Source of the DNA: Clostridium sp. CAG:448
GTDB taxonomy: Bacteria; Bacillota; Clostridia; Oscillospirales; CAG-272
Reading direction: 5' to 3'
DNA: 5,812 nucleotides
Assembly (NCBI GenBank): GCA_000433415.1
Contig: FR890492.1
Coordinates: forward strand, 1-5,812
The notes under the pieces were generated by a model, which worked only from the letters and a program-made list of their open reading frames with translations, did no database searches and was not told the DNA's origin. The stretch's first letter is position 1; each line of letters opens with the position of its first letter. Made by a program: the position numbers and the translations under genes. Shown one piece after another: positions 1-5,812 of this stretch.

Positions 1-25
1 CTCGACACTCTTGTGTACTGTTTGG

Positions 26-283
26 TTATTTGAGTAATAAATGTGCGTGCGGAAAACCGTAAATCCACTCCGTGCGGTAACCTTCAGGAACGGCTTCGGG
101 TTCGACGCGGATCAAGTCGTAAGGAACATAATCCTCCGGCGTTTCCACTTTGGAAAGCAACCTGCGGTTCTCCTCATACAAAAGACAGGAGAAGAGAAAA
201 TATCGGCAGGACTTGATTTCGTAGGATTGCTCAATATTTTGATGCCGATTAATTAAAACATCAGATAGCAAAATGCGAATCAA
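26..283 (-). CDS. Small hypothetical ORF (85 aa, TTG start) or remnant of a larger gene
   Basis: I do not recognise this protein. It can start only at a TTG (281-283), because the frame has no ATG or GTG at its beginning. An AGGGG stretch (290-294) lies 6 nt upstream, which is acceptable as a ribosome binding site. It follows the GH51 stop by 19 bp on the same strand, so it could be the last cistron of the operon. The product has no signal peptide and no clear membrane segment. The first 35 residues look non-descript, with a Cys/Phe-rich patch (CRYFLFSCLLYEENRRLL). The last 45 are charged, with Pro, Tyr and Trp (ETPEDYVPYDLIRVEPEAVP, then TEWIYGFPHAHLLLK), and look like real protein. That pattern would also fit the 3' end of a degraded gene. 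It ends in TAA, 25 bp from the window edge. Without this gene, 1-302 holds nothing else I can identify. Confidence 0.35.
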   Translation of the reverse strand: MIRILLSDVLINRHQNIEQSYEIKSCRYFLFSCLLYEENRRLLSKVETPEDYVPYDLIRVEPEAVPEGYRTEWIYGFPHAHLLLK

Positions 284-302
284 TTGGCACCCCTATAAAA
301 TA

Positions 303-2543
303 TCAAGCCATGGGTGTCAAACGAACAAACAACACGCTATGTCCACCCACCGTGGCATCATCGCCCGTCAGAATATCGTAATCGTTACTGAAGAAACTGA
401 ATTCATTCACGCGAATCTCAGTACAATCGGAAGCTGTATATCCTTCAACATTCAATCGGTAAGGCGTCGCTCCGCGATTAACAATGGATACAAACAGGTA
501 TCCGTCGTGTTGTGTACAGAGAATATCCAGATCCTCCTCTTCAGAGGTACACTCGATCACCTTGCCGCCTCGATGATTGGTCATTAAGCGGAACAGCTCG
601 CCTGAACTTTCCACCTTGCTTTCGGTTCCGGTTACAGTAATCATGCCTTCGTTGATCGGCATAAAGAAGCGAGCCTCTCTAATATGGTACTTTTCGGAAG
701 TACGAGCGAAGAAATGGAATTCTAAAGCATTAGAGAACAGAAGAGCGTTGTTGGAGCCGCTACCCCAGCAGAAGTTCCACTCATCCACGCATATGCAGGT
801 TGTGTCGAAGACACCCTTGAACAACTGATTCTTGAAGAATTCCAGACCTGCATCGGAATCGTTCCGGAAGGAACTTTCCAAATTGTCGCAGGCAGTCTTT
901 CCGTCAGGCTCGGCATTAGGAGCGGAACCATTATAACGGTGATAGGAGACCAGCTCGTAGTCACAGGTCAGATTGGCGATGTAGTCAAAGCTCCATTTTT
1001 GCAGATTGTTATCCGCCACAACGCCAAGGATCACAGCAATATCAGGATCCACGGTGCGCATGGCATTGACAATCTCGCTGGTGCGCATAGCCGCGGCCGC
1101 GCCGTTGTTCTGGTACTGCGCGCCAAAGTAATAGACCTCGTTTCCCACATACCATGTCTTGATGTTGAAGGCATTGTAGCCTAGGGACTGACGGATGGAA
1201 CCGAACTCGGTATCAGCCGAGCCATTGCAGTATTCAATGAGGTCGCGGGCATCAGCACCATCGGATTGCAGAATACTGACGGTGAACTCGGGCTCTGCCC
1301 CAATCTCACGGCAGAGCATCATGAACTCGTTGATACCGATGTCCAAAGGATCCTGTCCGTAAGTGTCGCGGAGCATGAAATTCTTGATCGTTCCATCCAC
1401 AGGAGTACGGAATTCTGGTGCCTTCAGGCACTCTCGCCACTCGTAGTGATCCGCAAAGCAACCGCCTGGATAGCGAATAGAGGTGGGTGCTAATGCGCGG
1501 AGGGATTCAATCACATCAATGCGCATTCCATAGAAGTTTTCGGTTGGCATGAGGGAAACCTCGTATACAGCGGCCTCTCCATTCACCGTAACCAAAAATG
1601 TACCATTTTCCACATCCTTACCTGTAAAAGTAAATGTCAGCACTTTATAAGGATATTCATCAGAGGTCACCGTAAAGCTTTGCTCCATTCCCGATACGCC
1701 GAAGGTAATCTCAGCAGTAGTAGAGTAAGCCTTAACCCAGACCTTTGCCTCATACTCGCGTCCTGCCTGTAGGGCAATGACATCGGAGCATTGCTTCATA
1801 CTACCGCCATCCTTCAAAACGACAAAATTACTGTTACACAAGCTCTCTTGGGGACGATCAGTAATGCGTTCTGCCTTCGTACAAGTCCAACCATCCACAC
1901 CTCTTTCTCCCATAAGAAACTTGCGGTTATTCAACATTTCGGCAGAAAGACCTCCAAAATATCCCTTACGGGTGATTTCGGCATTGACACCGAACAAACC
2001 GTCCTCCATGATATAGCCTCCGTCGGTGTTTACGATCATGGTGGCATCATCAAAGTAGTCCGCTGGTGTAATGATCATGGTGATACTCATATTCGAACCT
2101 CTACTTTCTGGTATGGTAATGGTGTTCTCTCCCTTCTTTAAAAGAAACACATGGGCAGACAGATCCTCAAAACGATCGGATATGCCTGCATCGCACAGAA
2201 CGATTTCTGTGCCGTTGAGCAGGATGCGCATCTCCCGCCGTGTGGTCACGCGCATCACAAAGGAACTATTGGATGTCGGCTCCTCGTCCAGAATGAAGGT
2301 GTAGCTGTTGTTATCATCCAGATCCTCGTATGTAAAGACCAATTCCACAGGGTTCATGCTTGGTGTGGGATAGGTCGTTTCGGTTTCTTCGGATGGGGGG
2401 GTAGTGTCAAGCATGTCGTCAGTACCACCGATAGTCATGGAATCCGACACGCCGCTTTCTACGGGCATCTTCGTATTCCCCGTACAAGCCGTCAGTGCGA
2501 TCATCAAAATCGCCAAGAAAAAGGCGGTGGCTTTACGCATCAT
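303..2543 (-). CDS. Lipoprotein alpha-L-arabinofuranosidase, glycoside hydrolase family 51
   Basis: Exo-acting enzyme that releases terminal alpha-L-arabinofuranosyl residues from arabinoxylan, arabinan or their oligosaccharides, here probably at the outer face of the cell membrane. Residues 1-20 are a lipoprotein signal (Lys, hydrophobic core, lipobox LTAC, Cys20). An acidic Thr/Ser/Pro linker follows (~21-65), then a small beta-rich region (~66-165). The GH51 start motif is at ~178-208 (DGLFGVNAEI, GGLSAEMLNNRKF), with a carbohydrate-binding-like beta insert at ~215-335. The catalytic barrel spans ~338-630: RYPGG (357-361), WYVGNE with acid/base Glu469, SYHRYNG (533-539), and VDEWN with nucleophile Glu588. 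A C-terminal beta-sandwich ends in HSVLFVRL. Both catalytic Glu are present, so it should be active. At 746 aa it is longer than intracellular GH51 enzymes (~500 aa) because of the signal, linker and N-terminal modules. The start codon overlaps the upstream gene's stop by 11 bp. True polymer or linkage preference cannot be read from sequence. Confidence 0.9.
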   Translation of the reverse strand: MMRKATAFFLAILMIALTACTGNTKMPVESGVSDSMTIGGTDDMLDTTPPSEETETTYPTPSMNPVELVFTYEDLDDNNSYTFILDEEPTSNSSFVMRVTTRREMRILLNGTEIVLCDAGISDRFEDLSAHVFLLKKGENTITIPESRGSNMSITMIITPADYFDDATMIVNTDGGYIMEDGLFGVNAEITRKGYFGGLSAEMLNNRKFLMGERGVDGWTCTKAERITDRPQESLCNSNFVVLKDGGSMKQCSDVIALQAGREYEAKVWVKAYSTTAEITFGVSGMEQSFTVTSDEYPYKVLTFTFTGKDVENGTFLVTVNGEAAVYEVSLMPTENFYGMRIDVIESLRALAPTSIRYPGGCFADHYEWRECLKAPEFRTPVDGTIKNFMLRDTYGQDPLDIGINEFMMLCREIGAEPEFTVSILQSDGADARDLIEYCNGSADTEFGSIRQSLGYNAFNIKTWYVGNEVYYFGAQYQNNGAAAAMRTSEIVNAMRTVDPDIAVILGVVADNNLQKWSFDYIANLTCDYELVSYHRYNGSAPNAEPDGKTACDNLESSFRNDSDAGLEFFKNQLFKGVFDTTCICVDEWNFCWGSGSNNALLFSNALEFHFFARTSEKYHIREARFFMPINEGMITVTGTESKVESSGELFRLMTNHRGGKVIECTSEEEDLDILCTQHDGYLFVSIVNRGATPYRLNVEGYTASDCTEIRVNEFSFFSNDYDILTGDDATVGGHSVLFVRLTPMA

Positions 2544-4035
2544 AAGATTCCTTCTTTCTTCGCAGAGTCAAAGCTGCCAACACAGAGACAAACAATGTGA
2601 TCATACCTCCTGCCCCGGCAATCGTCCCACGACACCCCGATGCGGTCTCACCCTCAGAGGTATCGGATGCCGTTGCTGAATCCTCGGGTATAAGGGTATT
2701 AGTATCCGCTTGTGTCTCTTCATCAGGGTGAGTTACAGGATCAGTTTCCACTCCGGTTATAAGTTCGGTCGCGGAATCAGTTGTGACTTCGGTTGTTGGT
2801 TCTGTAACCGAATCACTCTCGGGAGATGTACCCCCTACATCGTTTTGGTTTTTATTGGAATAGAAGGTAAAGTAACCGATATTGTTTGCCGGCCAAGAGG
2901 GAGACGAAGAAATAATTCGAATCTCAATCTCAACCACTCCATGCAATCTTTCAGGAAAGATGATCTCGTTGTATGTCGCATCCATGTAATCTTCTAATTC
3001 CCAGCCATTACCACCGTTTGCACTTCCTGTACCAAGGAGTTTACCATCAGCATACAGTTCAAAAACGGTGGGTGTCAACGATGCACCGTATTGCAAAAAG
3101 CCCATAGCTTCGGCCTCATAATTACCCAGATCCAAGCAGAAGAAAAAGCGATCTCCCATGCCTGCATGAATAAAGAATTTGCCATCATACGCTTCGTCTT
3201 CTGCGGTATTAGATGCAACATCGTGCCCGGCTGCATCGAACATTGTGGGCTTACGATACACGCTATCCTCTTGCTTTAATATATCAGCTGCACCGACAAC
3301 GGTTTCTCGCCCTTTTACTTCAAAAGTACAACTGGGTTCAAAGTTCACATCCTCCCAAGTATTATTGATCTTGTCATTTTCTTTTTCCAAAGCCAACTGC
3401 TGCTTGCGATAGCCGCCTTTTTCGGCTCCTTCTTGATAAAACACAAAATATCCATAGTCGGTTCCGGGCCATGCTGCATTGTTCTCGGCGTTAACAATGG
3501 TCAACGTACAAAAACCTGTGAGAAGGGTATTAAAGGTGAGAATACACTCGGGAGCATTATTATAAGATTCACCATTGATGAACCCGGAAGCTCCGGCAGA
3601 CTGACTGCCCACCAATGTATCTCCATTGTAGACCTCCAGCGTCATGGTGCAACCACCACCGCCATACAGAAAACCGAGGCGATCCACCTGATGGTTGCCG
3701 AAATCCACCGTGAAGGTATAGCTGTCACCCTTACCTGAATGGTTGAAGAACTGTCCCACATACATAGGCGTTCCGTCTGTATTGGGGGCGACAAGTACAG
3801 GTCCTCGGATGAACTGTGATTCGTCGTATGCAAAGGTTCCCTTTTCTATCACATCGGCAGCGGTGACATTCAAGTATTCACCGGTCATTATGAAATCTGC
3901 AGATGTCTCACCTTCCTCAGCATCCGCATAAACAGGAACCAAGGAAAATAGCGAAATTATCATAGTCAAAAGGTTAAGTATTGCAACAAATTTCAAAAAA
4001 GTATGGTGTTTGGTCATTGAACAATTCGTTTTCAT
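2533..4035 (-). CDS. Secreted surface protein with two tandem CBM6-like modules and a Cys-type C-terminal anchor tail
   Basis: A 500-aa secreted protein with no recognisable catalytic domain. The start is placed at the ATG at 4035, since AGGAAGG (4046-4052) lies 10 nt upstream. The open frame extends 22 more codons to 4101, but that stretch covers the promoter and RBS. Residues 1-37 are a signal peptide, with probable cleavage after VYA. Two homologous modules follow: ~47-200 and ~237-392. They share YVGQFFNHSGKGDSYTFTVD versus YDGKFFIHAGMGDRFFFCLD, then a GN..(V/E)...(L/M)GFL.YG element, and end in WPGTDYGYFVFY versus WPANNIGYFTFY. A Thr/Glu/Asp/Ser-rich linker (~398-465) resembles a wall-spanning spacer. 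The tail is SGC (Cys468), a hydrophobic segment (~469-491) and RRKK (492-495). There is no LPXTG motif. The modules look beta-rich and CBM6-like, which is an inference from pattern, so polysaccharide binding is likely but unproven. The stop overlaps the GH51 start, implying a joint surface function. Confidence 0.8.
   Translation of the reverse strand: MKTNCSMTKHHTFLKFVAILNLLTMIISLFSLVPVYADAEEGETSADFIMTGEYLNVTAADVIEKGTFAYDESQFIRGPVLVAPNTDGTPMYVGQFFNHSGKGDSYTFTVDFGNHQVDRLGFLYGGGGCTMTLEVYNGDTLVGSQSAGASGFINGESYNNAPECILTFNTLLTGFCTLTIVNAENNAAWPGTDYGYFVFYQEGAEKGGYRKQQLALEKENDKINNTWEDVNFEPSCTFEVKGRETVVGAADILKQEDSVYRKPTMFDAAGHDVASNTAEDEAYDGKFFIHAGMGDRFFFCLDLGNYEAEAMGFLQYGASLTPTVFELYADGKLLGTGSANGGNGWELEDYMDATYNEIIFPERLHGVVEIEIRIISSSPSWPANNIGYFTFYSNKNQNDVGGTSPESDSVTEPTTEVTTDSATELITGVETDPVTHPDEETQADTNTLIPEDSATASDTSEGETASGCRGTIAGAGGMITLFVSVLAALTLRRKKESYDA
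2548..2554 (-). promoter_or_regulatory. Ribosome binding site of the GH51 gene, inside the upstream coding end
   Basis: GAAGGAA, read on the minus strand, lies 4 nt before the ATG at 2543 and 7 nt before a second in-frame ATG at 2540 (ATGATG). It is embedded in the codons for the Arg/Lys tail of the preceding protein, so the same bases encode the charged anchor end and provide the Shine-Dalgarno site. Either ATG could be used; spacing slightly favours the second. Both leave the lipoprotein signal intact. Confidence 0.65.
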
Positions 4036-4045
4036 TTGTTTGTTT

Positions 4046-4052
4046 CCTTCCT
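4046..4052 (-). promoter_or_regulatory. Ribosome binding site deciding the start of the tandem-module protein
   Basis: AGGAAGG on the minus strand, 10 nt before the ATG at 4033-4035. It favours this internal ATG over the one at 4099-4101, which has no comparable purine tract and would add 22 unsignal-like residues before the signal peptide. Confidence 0.7.
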
Positions 4053-4065
4053 GTAAAAAATAAAT

Positions 4066-4094
4066 ATAATAATCAAAGTCGAAATTTTTCTCAA
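4066..4094 (-). promoter_or_regulatory. Sigma-70-type promoter for the surface protein and GH51 genes
   Basis: On the minus strand, TTGAGA (4089-4094) and TATTAT (4066-4071) are separated by exactly 17 bp. Each hexamer matches the consensus at 5 of 6 positions. The site lies in the 74-bp gap after the AraC-type gene. Transcription would start about 20-25 nt before the start codon, leaving a short leader with the RBS. It would let the surface genes be expressed separately from the kinase and regulator. A repeated CTTTGA (4091-4096 and 4073-4078, 18 bp apart) touches the -35 element and lies in the spacer, and might be an operator. That last point is an inference. Confidence 0.6.
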
Positions 4095-4109
4095 AGACCA
4101 TCTATTTCA

Positions 4110-4910
4110 TCAAGTTTTCTTGCTCTTAAATTTTCGACTCCGATATTCTGTGGGAGAACAATCCGTCATTTGCTTGAAATTACGGTTGAAACTGGTGGAT
4201 GACACATAGCCGCATTGTCGTGCAATGTCCGAAACCGAATTTTGTGTATTGCGCAATAGGTAGCATGCGTGGCTGATCTTGATATTACGAATATAACCAG
4301 TATAGGGCATCCCTACGCTTGTGTAAAAAAAGCGAGATAGATAGGAGGGCGAGTATCCCAAGGCACATCCCAATTCCTGCATGGAGCATGAACCCTGCAT
4401 ATTTTGTTCTACATATCGAAAAATATCCCGCAAAAGGTGCTTTCCATTGGCATCCGGATCCTTCGTGGCCATGTCCAACTGCTCATAGAACAAATTTGAC
4501 AACAAGTACAGAAATCCCTTGATCCATCCGATTGCGGCATCCTCCCGCGCATTCTCAAATAGAGTTCGGTACAACTCCGGAACATTTCGTATAACCGGAG
4601 ATGTCAAAAGATACCGCTCCAAAGGCTCCGAAATTGCCGATATCAATTCGGGAGAAAAGATGCAAAGAATATGTCGACTGGTCATATCGGTCTTAAGGCC
4701 ATGGACGAAATTGGGCTTGATAAGGATCATATCGCCGGCCTCAATGATATACTCTTGATTTTCAAGTATGATCGTCATACTCCCTTCTATAAGCAAAATG
4801 ATCTCATAGCATCGATGCATATGCAGGGGGAAGGAAAAGTTACTATTCCGCTCTACAGTAAAGTAATCGGCACTAATCTCGTGCTTCAGCTCATAGAACG
4901 CACTATTCAT
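4110..4910 (-). CDS. AraC/XylS-family transcriptional regulator
   Basis: A 266-aa DNA-binding regulator of the usual AraC length. The N-terminal half is a cupin-type sensor fold (~20-90): FPLHMHRCYEIILLIEGSMT with His30, His32 and Glu36, then EAGDMILIKPNFVHGL. The C-terminal ~100 residues hold two helix-turn-helix units: ~175-205 (SMQELGCALGYSPSYLSRFF) and ~225-257 (VSDIARQCGYVSSTSFNRNF, then the family-typical SPTEYR). It ends in a basic tail (RKFKSKKT). The start ATG overlaps the kinase stop by 8 bp (ATGAATAG). AAGGGAG (4917-4923), 6 nt upstream and inside the last kinase codons, is its RBS, so translation is probably coupled. Position suggests it senses a pentose or an arabinoxylan fragment and acts on the promoter just downstream, but ligand and target are inferred. 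It could equally control the kinase operon that contains it. Confidence 0.92.
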   Translation of the reverse strand: MNSAFYELKHEISADYFTVERNSNFSFPLHMHRCYEIILLIEGSMTIILENQEYIIEAGDMILIKPNFVHGLKTDMTSRHILCIFSPELISAISEPLERYLLTSPVIRNVPELYRTLFENAREDAAIGWIKGFLYLLSNLFYEQLDMATKDPDANGKHLLRDIFRYVEQNMQGSCSMQELGCALGYSPSYLSRFFYTSVGMPYTGYIRNIKISHACYLLRNTQNSVSDIARQCGYVSSTSFNRNFKQMTDCSPTEYRSRKFKSKKT

Positions 4911-5812
4911 ACTCGACTCCCTTCAAAGCTGGATACAGTTGTCGGTACGCGGCATAGCCCTGATCGTAGATCTTCTTCAGGACAGGATCACACTTAACAG
5001 CCAGGGTCTTCTTTACGGTGGCATCTGCCGCCTCATAGACCGTGGCGTACTCCCCGCAGGCAGTCATGGCCAGAAACGCGCCGCCCATGGAGGGGCCCTG
5101 CTCGGTTTCGGTGAGATAGATATCCGCGCCGAGGACGTTTGCCAGCACGGTCTGCCAAACCTTACTGACCGCGCCGCCGCCGCAGAGAACGGCCTTATCA
5201 ATCTTGACGGCACCCGCCTCCACGCAATCGCGGAGCGCATAGGCTACGCCCTCCAGCACGGCGAGACTCATATCCTCGCGGGTGGTGTTCATGGACAGGC
5301 CGATGAACGCGCCCCGGGCGTTCACGTCGTTATGGGGACAACGCTCACCCGTCAGGTAGGGCAGGAAATACACGCCGGTCTTACCGTAGTCGGGTTCGGC
5401 GGGGTCGCAGTAGTGGGTGTCCAGAATATCGCGTATCCACCACTTGTTGCAGGAAGCGGCAGAGAGGATACAGCCCATGAGGTGGAATTTTCCGTTAGCG
5501 TGAGCGAAGTTGTGGAGGGCGGTACCGCAGCACTCGGTGTTGAACTCGTCGCAGGGCAAGAAGATGGTGCCGCTGGTGCCGAGGGAAATACTGCAATCCC
5601 CGTCGCGGAGGGTGTTGGTACCCACAGCCGCCCCCGCGTTATCCCCCGCACCGGCACAGAGGATGGCGTTAGGCAGGCTGTACTCGGCCTTCAGCTTGCC
5701 CGTAGCCTCGTAGCTTTCAAAGAGGGTGGGGAGCATATCCACGGTGATGCCGCAGATCTCGCACATCTCGGGGGACCAGCATTTGTTCTGTACATCCAGA
5801 AGCAACATTCCT
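4903..5812 (-). CDS. xylB: Xylulokinase, C-terminal part (5' end outside the window)
   Basis: FGGY-family sugar kinase that phosphorylates D-xylulose to D-xylulose 5-phosphate in the cytoplasm, with ATP. About 302 residues are visible; the family is usually ~490-510 aa, so roughly 200 N-terminal residues lie beyond the right edge. The first in-window Met (5808) is an internal residue in a (G)MLLLDVQNKCW segment, not the start. Counting from that Met: CAGAGDNAGAAVG (51-63) contains the probable catalytic Asp56; SLGTSG (75-80) is a phosphate-binding loop; FLPYLTGERCPHND (148-161) with NARGAF is highly typical of xylulokinases; LCGGGAVSKVWQ (208-219) belongs to the ATP/adenine site; and EQGPSMGGAFLA (236-247) is the closing family motif. 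No frameshift or lost motif is seen. The stop (TAG) overlaps the next gene's ATG. It also serves L-arabinose catabolism indirectly only, since that route enters at the same 5-phosphate. Another FGGY substrate is possible but less likely. Confidence 0.92.
   Translation of the reverse strand, partial: GMLLLDVQNKCWSPEMCEICGITVDMLPTLFESYEATGKLKAEYSLPNAILCAGAGDNAGAAVGTNTLRDGDCSISLGTSGTIFLPCDEFNTECCGTALHNFAHANGKFHLMGCILSAASCNKWWIRDILDTHYCDPAEPDYGKTGVYFLPYLTGERCPHNDVNARGAFIGLSMNTTREDMSLAVLEGVAYALRDCVEAGAVKIDKAVLCGGGAVSKVWQTVLANVLGADIYLTETEQGPSMGGAFLAMTACGEYATVYEAADATVKKTLAVKCDPVLKKIYDQGYAAYRQLYPALKGVEYE
4917..4923 (-). promoter_or_regulatory. Ribosome binding site of the AraC-type gene within the kinase end
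   Basis: AAGGGAG on the minus strand, 6 nt before the ATG at 4908-4910. It is part of the codons for the last residues of the kinase (KGVEYE), which fits translational coupling through the ATGAATAG overlap. Confidence 0.65.

Noticed and set aside
5..16. ACAC-TCTT-GTGT hairpin beyond the last ORF as a terminator
   Set aside because: A 4-bp stem with no following T-run on the transcribed strand; too weak to call.
2151..2600. Plus-strand ORF of 149 aa, and others (1791-2141, 273-587, 3433-3738) opposite the surface genes
   Set aside because: They lie antisense to well-supported genes with recognised domains, and their translations show no family motifs; they are shadows of the coding strand.
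2536..2700. LPXTG-type sortase signal at the end of the surface protein
   Set aside because: No LPXTG or close variant precedes the hydrophobic tail; the motif there is SGC.
4036..4101. N-terminal extension of the tandem-module protein to the ATG at 4101
   Set aside because: The 22 extra codons run through the promoter -10 and the AGGAAGG site and would bury the signal peptide; the ATG at 4035 has the good RBS.
4111..4122. CAAG-TTTT-CTTG palindrome at the end of the regulator gene as a terminator
   Set aside because: The stem is only 4 bp, inside the coding end, with no G+C-rich stem plus T-run.
5352..5657. Minus-strand 101-aa ORF in another frame of the kinase
   Set aside because: The composition is Pro/Ser/Thr low complexity caused by reading G+C-rich kinase codons out of frame, and the kinase frame is intact throughout.
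5806..5808. Met at 5808 as the kinase start
   Set aside because: The frame stays open to the window edge, and the residues match the middle of FGGY kinases; about 200 residues of the family are missing upstream.

Overview
This 5.8 kb window looks like a pentose and hemicellulose utilisation locus from a Clostridia-type Firmicute, plausibly an uncultured gut or rumen Oscillospiraceae/Ruminococcaceae-like organism. The taxonomic call is an inference. It rests on strong purine-rich Shine-Dalgarno sites, a Gram-positive-style lipoprotein, a Thr/Glu/Asp-rich surface linker with a C-terminal membrane tail, and the xylulokinase and AraC regulator types. Everything credible is on the minus strand, so transcription runs from the right edge to the left.

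In transcription order (right to left): (1) the C-terminal ~60% of a xylulokinase (4903-5812), cut by the window edge; (2) an AraC-family regulator (4110-4910) whose start overlaps the kinase stop by 8 bp; (3) a 74-bp gap holding a good sigma-70-like promoter (4066-4094); (4) a secreted, non-catalytic protein with two tandem homologous beta-rich modules, a Thr/Glu-rich linker and a C-terminal 'SGC + hydrophobic + RRKK' tail (2533-4035); (5) a lipoprotein alpha-L-arabinofuranosidase of family GH51 (303-2543), whose start overlaps the previous stop by 11 bp; (6) a short, poorly supported TTG-started ORF or gene remnant (26-283).

Proposed joint function: the GH51 lipoprotein removes arabinofuranosyl side chains (arabinoxylan, arabinan or arabino-oligosaccharides) outside the cell. 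The tandem-module protein, translated from the same message and also anchored at the surface, probably binds the polysaccharide. The released pentoses feed the pentose phosphate pathway through D-xylulose 5-phosphate, which xylulokinase makes. The AraC regulator, sitting between the intracellular and surface genes, is the natural candidate to control the promoter just downstream of it.

The most interesting item is the tandem-module surface protein with its Cys-containing C-terminal tail, and its tight coupling to the GH51 enzyme. No CRISPR array, tRNA, rRNA, insertion sequence, riboswitch or convincing terminator was seen. The kinase end of the window is visibly richer in G+C than the regulator and surface genes.
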